From: an uncultured Caulobacteraceae bacterium
Lineage (GTDB): Bacteria; Pseudomonadota; Alphaproteobacteria; Caulobacterales; TH1-2
DNA: 47,740 nt
NCBI GenBank assembly: GCA_937967425.1
Contig: CALBST010000356.1
Span: 1-47,740 of the forward strand
Reading direction: 5' to 3'
This document shows, one piece after another, positions 25,953 to 34,552 of the stretch; the stretch's first letter is position 1, and each line of letters begins with the position of its first letter. The notes below the pieces were generated by a model. That model was not told the DNA's origin and searched no databases. It saw only the letters and a program-made list of their open reading frames with translations. The position numbers and the translations under genes are program-made.

Positions 25953-26873
25953 TTGAGCTGGGATCCATATGCCTCCCTCGGCGTCAGCCGATCCGCTAGC
26001 GCCGATGATATTCGCCGCGCCTACCGGACGCTCGCCAAAGAGCTGCACCCGGACGTGCGCCCAGGCGACAAGGCCGCCGAAGAGCGCTTCAAGCGCGCAA
26101 CGGCGGCGTTCAACCTGCTCTCCGATCCCGTCACCAAGCAGCGCTTCGATCGCGGCGAGATCGATGCAGACGGCAATGAGCGCATGGCGTTCAACGCGCG
26201 TGGCCCGAGGCAGGGCGCACGCTCATACGCCGGCGCGGGCGCGGGACCCGGCGCATCAGGCGGTCCAGGCGGGGCCGGTGACCCGTTCGATCTCGGCGAC
26301 ATCTTCTCCGATCTCTTCGGTCCTGGTTTCGGCGGCGCGCGCACCTATTCGCGCATGCGCGGGCGCGACATCCGCTTCACGCTCGATATCGATTTTCTCG
26401 ACGCCATTAACGGCGCCAAGCGCAGGATTTCGCTGGCCGAAGGCCGCACGCTCGATGTCGCCATTCCGGCGGGCGTCGAGACGGGGCAAGTGCTGCGCCT
26501 TAAGAACCAGGGCGGCGCTGGCGTTCAGGGCGGGCCGGCCGGTGACGCGCTGGTCGAGCTTCGGGTTCGGCCGCACGCGTTTTTCCGCCGCGAAGGCCAG
26601 GATGTTCACATGGACCTGAACATCTCCCTGACCGAGGCCGTCGAGGGCGCCCGCATTCAGGCCCCGACGCCGGGCGGCAACGTGACGCTTACCATTCCCG
26701 CCGGTTCCAACACCGGCAAAGTCCTGCGCCTGAAGGGAAAAGGCGTCGCCGGCCAAGGCGATCAGTTCGTTCGCCTGCAAGTCATGCTGCCCGAAACGGT
26801 GGACGAAGATTTGCGTAAGTTCGTCAAGAAATGGCCGAAACGGGACGTAACGCCGCCGAGGCCGAGTAGTTAA
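25953..26873 (+). CDS. DnaJ-family co-chaperone, CbpA-like
   Basis: 306 residues from a TTG (LSWDPYASLGVSRSA). The J domain occupies about 4-70, with the HPD motif in AKELHPDVRPGD that stimulates DnaK. A glycine-rich stretch (AGAGAGPGASGGPGGAG) follows, then two C-terminal substrate-binding domains (PTPGGNVTLTIPAGSNTGKV). The CxxCxGxG zinc fingers of true DnaJ are missing, making it a class B protein like CbpA. The gap before it is 78 bases with a GATTC site but no clear promoter. The start has a distant GGAG, so it is less certain than the protein itself. Confidence 0.88.
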   Translation: MSWDPYASLGVSRSASADDIRRAYRTLAKELHPDVRPGDKAAEERFKRATAAFNLLSDPVTKQRFDRGEIDADGNERMAFNARGPRQGARSYAGAGAGPGASGGPGGAGDPFDLGDIFSDLFGPGFGGARTYSRMRGRDIRFTLDIDFLDAINGAKRRISLAEGRTLDVAIPAGVETGQVLRLKNQGGAGVQGGPAGDALVELRVRPHAFFRREGQDVHMDLNISLTEAVEGARIQAPTPGGNVTLTIPAGSNTGKVLRLKGKGVAGQGDQFVRLQVMLPETVDEDLRKFVKKWPKRDVTPPRPSS

Positions 26874-26933
26874 GGCAAATTGGGCGCTACATTCAGGGCC
26901 CATTCAGAGCGTCTCGCGTAACTCAGAACCGTC

Positions 26934-27218
26934 ATGTGGGCTAAGTCTGCTCTTCTCTCCGCGGTCTTCGCGGCCGGCGTCTTCGCGGCGCCAGGGACGC
27001 TGATCGTCCCCTCGCGCGGCGATGCTTGGACGACAGTCCAATACGGCGGCCAGCAAGAGCTCCGCTCGATCCGCGAAGTGGTGGAAGAGCTGCGGTCCCA
27101 GTACGGCGGCGAGTACGTCTCGCATCGCCTTGAGCAGGGCGGCAGCCCCGTCTATGTCGTGCGCTGGCGCATGCCCGATGGGCAAATCCGGGATTTCCGC
27201 GTGCGCGCCAGCCGTTAG
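26934..27218 (+). CDS. Small exported PepSY-like protein
   Basis: 94 residues. A signal peptide (MWAKSALLSAVFAAGVFAAP) is followed by one compact domain: SIREVVEELRSQYGGEYVSH, a helix, then PVYVVRWRMPDGQIRDFRV, two strands, the PepSY-like layout. Such proteins upstream of PhoP/Q-type pairs are often periplasmic modulators. It sits 13 bases before the response regulator and is probably cotranscribed; a link to signal sensing is inference. Confidence 0.7.
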   Translation: MWAKSALLSAVFAAGVFAAPGTLIVPSRGDAWTTVQYGGQQELRSIREVVEELRSQYGGEYVSHRLEQGGSPVYVVRWRMPDGQIRDFRVRASR

Positions 27219-27231
27219 GGACGAGATCTGC

Positions 27232-27903
27232 ATGCGCGTATTGGTGGTCGAGGACGATAAGAACCTGCGGGAGCAGCTTGCCTCCGCGCTCACCGATGCC
27301 GGCTATACGGTCGATAGCGCCGCTGACGGCGAAGAGGGCCAGTTCCTCGGCGAAACAGAACCCTACGATTTGGCGATCCTCGATCTCGGCCTGCCGAAGG
27401 TCGATGGCCTCACGGTGCTGAAGGCCTGGCGCAGGGACGGCAAGAACATGCCGGTGCTGATCCTCTCGGCCCGCGATCGCTGGAGCGAAAAGGTCGAGGG
27501 CCTCGATCTTGGCGCCAACGACTACGTCACCAAGCCCTTCCATATGGCGGAGCTCTTGGCGCGCGTGCGCGCCAATGTGCGCCGTCAAACCGATCACCAA
27601 TCCTCGGTGCTTGAAGTGGGCGATCTGCGGCTCAACTCGGCGACCGGCCAAGTCACCGTGAATGGCGCGCCGGTTAAGCTCACGGCTTACCAGTACAAAG
27701 TGCTCGATTATTTGATGCACCACGCCGGCCGCATCGTCTCGCGCACGGAACTGACCGAGAAGATCTACAGCCAGGATCACGAGCGCGACTCGAACACGAT
27801 CGAGGTGTTCATCGGCATCTTGCGCCGAAAGGTTGGCGCCAACCGCATCATCACCGAAAAAGGTCTGGGCTACCGTCTGATCGACCCCGCGGAAGCGCAG
27901 TGA
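27232..27903 (+). CDS. feuP: OmpR/PhoB-type response regulator, FeuP/PhoP-like
   Basis: 223 residues. The receiver domain has acidic pocket EDD (7-9), phospho-acceptor D51 in LAILDLGLPKVDG and conserved Lys in DYVTKPFH. The C-terminal winged helix (VKLTAYQYKVLDYLMHHAGR, then DSNTIEVFIGILRRKVGA) binds DNA. The partner kinase overlaps by four bases. In rhizobia the FeuP/FeuQ pair lies directly upstream of cytochrome c maturation genes, as here, and responds to osmotic/envelope conditions; orthology is inferred from gene order and sequence style. Confidence 0.9.
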   Translation: MRVLVVEDDKNLREQLASALTDAGYTVDSAADGEEGQFLGETEPYDLAILDLGLPKVDGLTVLKAWRRDGKNMPVLILSARDRWSEKVEGLDLGANDYVTKPFHMAELLARVRANVRRQTDHQSSVLEVGDLRLNSATGQVTVNGAPVKLTAYQYKVLDYLMHHAGRIVSRTELTEKIYSQDHERDSNTIEVFIGILRRKVGANRIITEKGLGYRLIDPAEAQ

Positions 27904-29342
27904 GCGGCGAGCCCCCGGGCATTATCCAGCGCTTTCGTGCGACGATCCGCCATTCGATCGCCGCGCGGCTGCTCACCATCGCCGGCATCAGCGTTTTCGG
28001 CCTCATGCTCATGGGCTGGATCGCGCATGCACAATTCAATGGCCGCTTGCTGCGTCTGCTGATTGATCCGGAAATCGAAAGCGTCGCTGACGATCTGATC
28101 GGCAATGCCGGACCGGGGCTCAACGACGATCTCATCCTCCGCGACCTTCCCTACGATCCGCGCTATTTGCAGCCGTTGAGCGGCCGTTACTTCCAGATCG
28201 CGCTGATCCGCGACGACGGCCGGCTCGAAACACAGACGATTTCGCCATCTCTCGTCGATGCCGAGATCTACCTGCCCGAGGATGTTCAGCGCGAAATGCT
28301 GAGTGCGCGAGCTGGGGATGGCGCACACTATTTCAGCATAGACGGCCCTGATGGCGGCGACCTGCGCATCGTCGCGCGCGTCGAAAGCATTCCCGACGTA
28401 CAGGGCCGCTACCTGTTTGTCGTCGGCGTCGCGACGCGGGAGATTCTGGAAACGGCGGGCTCACTCGTTGCCTGGGCGTTCGCTATGTTCGTGGTGTTCT
28501 GCGCGCTGATGGTTGCCGGCGTCTCGGCGCTACAAATTCGGATTGGCCTCGGGCCCCTTCACGAACTGCAGCGTGACATTGCTGCCGTGCGCCGTGGTGA
28601 TGCGGACCGGCTGGAAGGCGATTATCCGGCCGAGATTCAGCCCGTCACCGAGGAATTGAACGCCCTCGTCGATCACAACCGCGAAGTTGTGGAGCGGGCG
28701 CGCCGCCACGTCGGCAATCTGGCGCACGCGTTGAAGACGCCCATCGCCGTGCTTAAGAATGCGGCGGCAGGCGGTGGCGAAGATGCTGTGCTGAAGCAAT
28801 CCATCGACGAGATGGAAGGGTTCGTCGAGCGCCAGCTCCGCCGCGCACGCGTCGCCGCGCGCGCCGATGCGAGTGCGGGCTCGACCATCGCCTATCGGAC
28901 GCCGGTGCTGCAAAATCTCGAAGATCTCGTCTTCATGATGGAGCAAAAGTACGACGCCACCAAAGCCATGGATATTTCCATCGAGGCGGAGGGCGATGTG
29001 ACCTTCCGCGGCGAGCGCGAAGACCTGCTCGAAATGGCCGCCAATCTGATCGACAACGCCTGCAAGTATGGCGCGAGCCAGGTCATTGTGCGCTTGCTGC
29101 CGTCGTTCGAGTCGAAGGGTTTGTTCGAGATCGTCGTCGAGGACGATGGTCCTGGCCTCTCGGACGAGGAGATCGCCAAGGCCATGCAGCGTGGGGCGCG
29201 CCTGGATGAAGCCGCGCCCGGCCAGGGGCTTGGGCTCTCGATTCTGCAGGAAACGGTGGAGCTCTATGCCGGCCAGCTGATTTTTGAGCGGGCTCAACTC
29301 GGCGGCCTCAAAGCGCGGCTTTTATTGCCGGCGACTGACTAA
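27900..29342 (+). CDS. feuQ: Membrane sensor histidine kinase, FeuQ/PhoQ-like
   Basis: 480 residues from a GTG overlapping the regulator stop. Two transmembrane helices (about 24-42 and 188-210) enclose a periplasmic sensor domain of about 140 residues. The HisKA helix is HVGNLAHALKTPIAVLKNAA with H276; the PhoQ-type L-A-H-A-L-K-T-P differs from the usual HELRTP. ATP-binding boxes are NLIDNACKYG, EDDGPGLSDEE and GQGLGLSILQ. It should phosphorylate the regulator encoded just upstream. Confidence 0.9.
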   Translation: MSGEPPGIIQRFRATIRHSIAARLLTIAGISVFGLMLMGWIAHAQFNGRLLRLLIDPEIESVADDLIGNAGPGLNDDLILRDLPYDPRYLQPLSGRYFQIALIRDDGRLETQTISPSLVDAEIYLPEDVQREMLSARAGDGAHYFSIDGPDGGDLRIVARVESIPDVQGRYLFVVGVATREILETAGSLVAWAFAMFVVFCALMVAGVSALQIRIGLGPLHELQRDIAAVRRGDADRLEGDYPAEIQPVTEELNALVDHNREVVERARRHVGNLAHALKTPIAVLKNAAAGGGEDAVLKQSIDEMEGFVERQLRRARVAARADASAGSTIAYRTPVLQNLEDLVFMMEQKYDATKAMDISIEAEGDVTFRGEREDLLEMAANLIDNACKYGASQVIVRLLPSFESKGLFEIVVEDDGPGLSDEEIAKAMQRGARLDEAAPGQGLGLSILQETVELYAGQLIFERAQLGGLKARLLLPATD

Positions 29343-29398
29343 GCCTGCGGCGTCCGCGCCGGTTTCATCGGTCCCCGAACCGCGCTAGGCCACGCCCC

Positions 29399-30058
29399 GT
29401 GTTGACGCCTGTTATCGTGATGCTTGCCGGCGCGCTTTTGGCCGCGGGCGCGGCGTTTTGGACGCTGCGCGCGACGCGCCGCGCCGGCGGTGATGCGCGC
29501 GTTGGCCGCTTGGTGCTTTCCGTGTGCGCCGCTGTCAGCGTGGTTGCGCTTGGGATCTATCTCGTGAACGGCCGTCCCGCACTGGCTGGCGGCGCTTACG
29601 CCGAGCGCCTCGAAGCGCTGCGCCAACGCCCGGAGGAAACCTATAACGCGGAAGAGTGGCTCGCTCTCCTCGCCGCCGACGCACGCGCCAACGCCGCCGA
29701 TCCCTGGCCGTATCTTGCAACCGGTGAAATCTATCTGCGCACCAATCGGCCAGAAGAGGCCGCGCGCGCTTTCGATGCGGCGCTGCGTCGCGATCCGCGT
29801 TCCGTCGATGCTTTGATCGGCGTCGCGCGTTCGATCGCGACCATCGAAGGCGGCTTCACCCCGGACGCGCTCGCTTACCTCGAACAAGCCAGCGCGCTCG
29901 GTGACGACCCTGCGCCTTGGATTTATCGCGCCATGGCGGCGATGGAAGCTGACAACGCCGCCGAAACGCGCCGCATGTGGGGCGAGGCGCTCTCTCGCAT
30001 GGGGCCAGACGATCCACGCCGCGAAATGGCGCGCCGGTTTGCTTCGGGGCAGCAGTGA
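29399..30058 (+). CDS. ccmI: Cytochrome c maturation protein CcmI (CycH)
   Basis: 219 residues from GTG at 29399. Two transmembrane helices (about 4-24 and 39-57) precede a periplasmic TPR domain (PWPYLATGEIYLRTNRPEEA, then ARAFDAALRRDPRSVDALIG). CcmI holds apocytochrome c and hands it to the CcmF/CcmH haem lyase. It is first gene of the ccmI-E-F-H run and shorter than many CcmI proteins. No Shine-Dalgarno is obvious, so the start is moderately certain. Confidence 0.85.
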   Translation: MLTPVIVMLAGALLAAGAAFWTLRATRRAGGDARVGRLVLSVCAAVSVVALGIYLVNGRPALAGGAYAERLEALRQRPEETYNAEEWLALLAADARANAADPWPYLATGEIYLRTNRPEEAARAFDAALRRDPRSVDALIGVARSIATIEGGFTPDALAYLEQASALGDDPAPWIYRAMAAMEADNAAETRRMWGEALSRMGPDDPRREMARRFASGQQ

Positions 30059-30075
30059 TGAGTGAGGCCACCTGA

Positions 30076-30513
30076 ATGCGCCGGCGTAATCAGCGTCTGA
30101 TGATCATCGGCGTCGCAGGCGCCGTGCTGGCGCTGGCGGCGGCGCTGACTTTTGCCGGCTTGCGGGACTCGGTCGTCTACTTCGTCGCGCCCTCGGAACT
30201 GGCAAGCAAAGCGCAACCCGGCCAGCGCGTGCGCTTGGGCGGGCTTGTCGTTGAAGGCACCGTGCGCCGTGAAGGTACGACGACGATGTTCTCGGTCACG
30301 GACGGCGCCGTCGAAGTTCTCGTGCGCACCCGCCAGGAACTCCCCGACCTGTTCCGCGAGGGCCAAGGCGTCGTCTGCGAGGGCGAGTATATTCCCGGTC
30401 AGCTCTTTGAGGCCGATCGCGTCCTCGCCAAGCACGATGAAACCTACATGCCGCGTGAAGTCGCCGAAGCGCTGAAAGAGCGCGGCGAGTGGAAGGGCGG
30501 CGCCGCGCCATGA
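30076..30513 (+). CDS. ccmE: Haem chaperone CcmE (CycJ)
   Basis: 145 residues, full length. The N-terminal membrane anchor (MIIGVAGAVLALAAALTFAG) is followed by an OB-fold in the periplasm. The haem-binding His is H120 in VLAKHDETYMP, the invariant HxxxY motif with Tyr124. CcmE receives haem from CcmC and delivers it to CcmF. Its stop overlaps the ccmF ATG as ATGA. Confidence 0.96.
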   Translation: MRRRNQRLMIIGVAGAVLALAAALTFAGLRDSVVYFVAPSELASKAQPGQRVRLGGLVVEGTVRREGTTTMFSVTDGAVEVLVRTRQELPDLFREGQGVVCEGEYIPGQLFEADRVLAKHDETYMPREVAEALKERGEWKGGAAP

Positions 30514-32444
30514 TCGCCGAGATTGGCGCCTTCGCCGCGGCCTTGGCGCTGGCGCTCTCACTCGCGCAGGGCGGCTTGGGCCTGTTCTTTCAGCAGAGCG
30601 AAGCCCGCGCCGCCGCAGCAGCAGCGCTTGCGCAAGCGGCCGCACTTTGCTGCGGGCTCGCTTTCGTCCTGCTAGTCACATTGTTTGTGCAGTCGGACTT
30701 CACAGTCGCGGTCGTCGCCGCGAACTCGCACATCGACAAGCCGCTGATCTATAAAATAGCCGGTGCGTGGGGAAACCACGAGGGCTCGATGCTGCTGTGG
30801 TGCTTTGTGTCCGCCTTATTTGGCGCGATCTTCGCCAGCGTGCGTGGAAGCCAATCGCTCGGCTTATGGGCGCGTACGATCGGCGTGCAGGGCTTGGTCA
30901 CGGCCGGGGCGCTGACCTACGCGCTCTTTCTCTCGAACCCGTTCGCGCGTCTCGATCCTGCGCCGATGATCGGCAGTGGCCTCAACCCGCTGCTGCAAGA
31001 TCCGGCGCTCGCTGCGCATCCGCCGCTGCTTTATCTTGGCTATGTGGGCATGAGCGTGCCGTTCTCGCTGGCGCTGGCGGCTCTCCTCGAGGGCAAGGCC
31101 GACCAAGCCTGGGCGCGCGCCTTGCGGCCATGGACGCTGATCGCGTGGACGAGCCTCACGCTCGGCATCGGCCTCGGCTCGTACTGGGCCTATTACGAAC
31201 TGGGCTGGGGCGGTTGGTGGTTTTGGGATCCGGTCGAGAACGCGAGCTTCATGCCGTGGCTCGTCGCGGCCGCGCTTGTGCATTCGGCGATCGTTACCGA
31301 ACGGCGCGGCTCGCTTGCGAGTTGGACGACGCTGCTCGCCATCATGGGGTTCGGCCTCGCACTATTGGGCACGTTCCTTGTGCGCTCCGGCGTGCTGACT
31401 TCAGTGCATGCGTTCGCGGTCGATCCTCAACGCGGCATCGCCGTGCTCGTCATGCTGACGGTCGCGCTCGGCGCGGGCTTTGGCCTCTACGCGTGGCGCG
31501 CCTCGACGCTTGGCCAGCCATCGGGTTTCGCCGCGGTCAGCCGGGAGAGCATGCTGGTCTGGAACAATTTCGGCCTCGCCGTCGCAGCAGGCGTCGTTCT
31601 GATCGGCACGATCTATCCGCTGCTGGTTGAAGCATTCGGTGGCGGCCTCATTTCCGTTGGCCCGCCCTTCTTCAACGCCACCGTCGCTCCGTTGCTGTTG
31701 CTGCTGTTTCTGCTGTTGCCGCTTGGCCCGATGCTGACATGGCGCAAAGGCGACATGCGCGCGGCTTTGCTCAGGCTCGCGCCCGCCGCGATCCTCGCGC
31801 TGCTGACGCTCGTCATTGCGCTTGTCGCCACACAATGGCGCGCGGCGCCGGCCATTGGCCTGATGATCGGCGTTTGGCTTATCGCTGGCGGCCTTATCTA
31901 CATCTGGACACGGTTGCAGCGCGGCACGGGCAAGCTCTCGGTCAAGCTCGCGCTACTGCCACTCGCCGTATGGTCGATGAGCCTTGCGCACATTGGCACG
32001 GGCGTGCTGACGCTCGGCGCGGTTGCTGAAACCGGATTTCGAACCGAGCAAGCGGTGGCGCTGAGTCCGGGCGAAGGTGTGACTTTCGCCGGCCGCCGGA
32101 TCACGCTGCTTGAGGTCGGCAGTGTCGAAGGTCCGAACTATTCGGCCACGCGCGCCAACTTCCGTGTCGATCAAACCAACGGCGCCGCGCATCCGCTTTC
32201 CGCAGAACGCCGCTACTTCACCACGTCGCCGATGCCGACAAGCGAAGTCGGCATCCTGAGCGGGATCGACGGCGATCTTTACGTCGCGCTCGGCGAACAG
32301 GTCCGTGAAACGCAAGGCGCATGGACCGTGCGGCTCTATCACAACCCGCTCGTCCATCTGATCTTCATCGGCGTGACACTGATGGCGCTCGGCGGTGGTT
32401 TGAGCCTTGTGGCGCTGGCGCGCAAACGTAGGGCGGCGTCATGA
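30510..32444 (+). CDS. ccmF: Cytochrome c haem lyase subunit CcmF (CycK)
   Basis: 644 residues with about 13-15 transmembrane helices. The haem-handling WWD domain is GWGGWWFWDPVENASFMPWL (about 231-250). Haem-ligand histidines are seen in PPLLYLGYVG-adjacent AAHPPLL and in LTSVHAFAVDP. The large periplasmic loop near the C-terminus (ETGFRTEQAVALSPGEGVTF) is typical. CcmF with CcmH attaches haem to CxxCH cytochromes. ATG at 30510 overlaps ccmE; its end overlaps ccmH. Confidence 0.96.
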   Translation: MIAEIGAFAAALALALSLAQGGLGLFFQQSEARAAAAAALAQAAALCCGLAFVLLVTLFVQSDFTVAVVAANSHIDKPLIYKIAGAWGNHEGSMLLWCFVSALFGAIFASVRGSQSLGLWARTIGVQGLVTAGALTYALFLSNPFARLDPAPMIGSGLNPLLQDPALAAHPPLLYLGYVGMSVPFSLALAALLEGKADQAWARALRPWTLIAWTSLTLGIGLGSYWAYYELGWGGWWFWDPVENASFMPWLVAAALVHSAIVTERRGSLASWTTLLAIMGFGLALLGTFLVRSGVLTSVHAFAVDPQRGIAVLVMLTVALGAGFGLYAWRASTLGQPSGFAAVSRESMLVWNNFGLAVAAGVVLIGTIYPLLVEAFGGGLISVGPPFFNATVAPLLLLLFLLLPLGPMLTWRKGDMRAALLRLAPAAILALLTLVIALVATQWRAAPAIGLMIGVWLIAGGLIYIWTRLQRGTGKLSVKLALLPLAVWSMSLAHIGTGVLTLGAVAETGFRTEQAVALSPGEGVTFAGRRITLLEVGSVEGPNYSATRANFRVDQTNGAAHPLSAERRYFTTSPMPTSEVGILSGIDGDLYVALGEQVRETQGAWTVRLYHNPLVHLIFIGVTLMALGGGLSLVALARKRRAAS

Positions 32445-32836
32445 GTTTTGCCGCGCTCCTCTTCGCCGCCACTGCGCCCGCCGCGCTCGCAGACCCCGCG
32501 CAAGAGGCGCGCGCGCAATCGCTCGATCGTGAAATCCGCTGCGTGCAGTGCGAGAACGAACCGATCGCCCAATCCACCGCCGAGATCGCCACGGACATGC
32601 GCGCGCTTGTTCGCGAGCGCATAGCGGCCGGGGACAGCGATGAGGAGATCCGCGCCTACTTCCGTCAGCGCTACGGGGATTTCGTCCTGTTCCGCCCGCC
32701 CTTCGATGCCCGCACTTGGGCGCTCTGGGCGGCGCCGTTGCTCCTGGGCGGGGCGGGCCTATTCGCCGTCCTGGCGAGCCGGCGCCGGCGAAGCGCCGCA
32801 GCCGTGGATTTCACCCCTGAAGAAGGTGAACGATAA
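32441..32836 (+). CDS. ccmH: Cytochrome c maturation thiol protein CcmH (CycL)
   Basis: 131 residues: signal peptide, then the three-helix CcmH domain with redox pair C34/C37 in REIRCVQCENEPIAQS, and a C-terminal membrane anchor (TWALWAAPLLLGGAGLFAVL). It keeps apocytochrome cysteines reduced for haem attachment. ATGA overlap with ccmF. It is the short rhizobial CycL form, without the C-terminal TPR found in E. coli CcmH. No ccmG (thioredoxin) is next to it in this window. Confidence 0.94.
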   Translation: MSFAALLFAATAPAALADPAQEARAQSLDREIRCVQCENEPIAQSTAEIATDMRALVRERIAAGDSDEEIRAYFRQRYGDFVLFRPPFDARTWALWAAPLLLGGAGLFAVLASRRRRSAAAVDFTPEEGER

Positions 32837-32968
32837 AGGTCGTACGAAAGCAGCGTTTCGTCGCCCAAGTTGCTGAATGTCCTAAAAAAGCCGCCGGGTT
32901 CGGCCCCAATCTATCGCAACTTTGCCCCAAACGGCTCTTAACCGACCGGCGATGGCGCCTAACTAGGG

Positions 32969-32998
32969 CTTGAAACGTATCTGGGCTAAGCCTCCAAT
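32969..32998 (+). promoter_or_regulatory. Candidate heat-shock (RpoH) promoter of degP
   Basis: CTTGAA (32969-32974), a 16-base spacer and CCTCCAAT (32991-32998) resemble the alphaproteobacterial sigma32 pattern (CTTGAA and a C-rich CCCCAT-like -10). It sits 31 bases before the preferred degP ATG, in a 193-base gap without other genes. Match quality at -10 is moderate. Confidence 0.4.
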
Positions 32999-33029
32999 GA
33001 ACGTAGCGTCCTCCCAAGGGTTCAAATTC

Positions 33030-34541
33030 ATGACTGAAGTCGTCTCGATGAAGTACCTCCGCCGCACCCTGATGGCCGGCGGCGCAGCCTTGGCGTTGTT
33101 TGCCGGGTTCGCGGCTCCGACTTTGCTTTCCGCGACGGCCCAAGAAATCAGCCCGACAGCTGTTGCGCCCCCAGGCGGCGCGCCCGGCAGCTTTGCCGAT
33201 CTGATCGAGCGCGTGCGCCCGGCCGTGGTCTCCATTTCCGTGCGTCAGCGCCCGGATGCCGTGCAGCGGCCTGCGCTTGAAGGCCTGCCGCCGGGTTTTG
33301 AAGAATTCTTCCGCGGACGGCCGGGGCAGCCCGGTCCGGCCCCGACTTCGCTCGGATCCGGTTTCTTCATTTCGCAGAGCGGCGAGATCGTCACCAACCA
33401 CCACGTCATCGAAGGCGCCGAGGAGATCACCATTCGCACGAGCGATGGCCGCGATCACCAGGCCGATCTCGTGGGCTCGGACGAAGCCACCGACATCGCC
33501 GTGTTGCGTATCCGAGGCGGCGGGCGCTTCCCGTTCGTGACCTTCGACGACGCACGCCACGTCCGCGTCGGCGACTGGGTTGTCGCCGTCGGCAATCCGT
33601 TCGGCCTCGACGGCACCGCCACTGCCGGCATCGTCTCGGCGATGGGCCGCACCGACGCCGGCTCGTCGGCGTACGTCGACTACATGCAAATCGATGCGCC
33701 GATTAACCGCGGCAATTCAGGCGGCCCGACCTTCGATCTCGCGGGCAACGTCATCGGCGTGAACAGCGCCATCTTCTCGCCGACCGGCGGCAATGTCGGC
33801 ATCGGCTTTGCCATTCCCGCCAACACCGCGAACGCCATTGTTCAACAGATTCTGCGCAACGGCCGCGTGTCGCGCGGCTGGATCGGGGTTTCGATCCAAC
33901 CGCTGGATACAGACATCGCCAGCAGCCTCGGGCTTGATGAACCGCGCGGCGCACTGGTCGCCAGCGTGACCCCCGATGGTCCCGCTGCGCGCGCCGGCCT
34001 GCAGCAGGGCGACGTGATCCTCACGTTCAACGGCCAGCAGATCGAAAACAGCCGTGATCTCACCCAACGCGTCGGCGCAACCGCTGTCGGCCAGAACTCG
34101 CGCGTCGAGATTTTGCGCAATGGCCGCCGGCAAACACTGAACCTGCGTTTGGGCGAACGTCCGTCCGAGCAGCAGCTGGCCTCGGCCAACACGCCGCCGA
34201 ACGCTACGCCGCAGCCGCAGCCTGAAGAGGGCGGCGGCGTCGCGCAAAGCTCGCTCGGCCTCTCGGTGCGTCCGCTGACGCAGGAAGACCGCACGCGGCT
34301 CTCGCTGCGCGCCAATGAAAACGGCCTCGTCATCACTTCTGTCGAGCCAACAAGTGACGCAGCACAAAAGGGCATCCGCGCCGGCGACGTGATCATGCAG
34401 GCCGGCGGCCGCGCGATCCGCACCGCGGCCGAGCTCACCAGTGCGGTCGAAGCGGCGCGCCGCGCCAATCGTCCGCTGCTGCTGCAAGTGAGCAATCGGG
34501 CAGGTCGCGGCTTTGTCGCCGTCGACGTGGGCGGGCAATGA
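33030..34541 (+). CDS. degP: Periplasmic Do-family serine protease DegP/HtrA
   Basis: 503 residues from ATG at 33030 (AAGGG nine bases upstream); ATG at 33048 is an alternative and the in-frame TTG at 32970 is discounted because it lies in the likely promoter. Signal peptide about 7-35. The catalytic triad is His near 125 (IVTNHHVIEG), Asp near 154 (TDIAVLRI) and Ser near 230 (NRGNSGGPTF). Two PDZ domains follow (SRGWIGVSIQPLDTDIASSL; AAQKGIRAGDVIMQAGGR), separated by a PQPQPEEGGG linker. It degrades or refolds damaged envelope proteins. The next regulator's frame overlaps its stop. Confidence 0.95.
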   Translation: MTEVVSMKYLRRTLMAGGAALALFAGFAAPTLLSATAQEISPTAVAPPGGAPGSFADLIERVRPAVVSISVRQRPDAVQRPALEGLPPGFEEFFRGRPGQPGPAPTSLGSGFFISQSGEIVTNHHVIEGAEEITIRTSDGRDHQADLVGSDEATDIAVLRIRGGGRFPFVTFDDARHVRVGDWVVAVGNPFGLDGTATAGIVSAMGRTDAGSSAYVDYMQIDAPINRGNSGGPTFDLAGNVIGVNSAIFSPTGGNVGIGFAIPANTANAIVQQILRNGRVSRGWIGVSIQPLDTDIASSLGLDEPRGALVASVTPDGPAARAGLQQGDVILTFNGQQIENSRDLTQRVGATAVGQNSRVEILRNGRRQTLNLRLGERPSEQQLASANTPPNATPQPQPEEGGGVAQSSLGLSVRPLTQEDRTRLSLRANENGLVITSVEPTSDAAQKGIRAGDVIMQAGGRAIRTAAELTSAVEAARRANRPLLLQVSNRAGRGFVAVDVGGQ

Positions 34542-34552
34542 GGAGGGACAGT

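Noticed and set aside
32970..33029. TTG at 32970 or ATG at 32997 as the degP start
   Set aside because: They lie in the probable promoter and would place about 26 polar residues before the signal peptide; ATG at 33030 has a better ribosome binding site.
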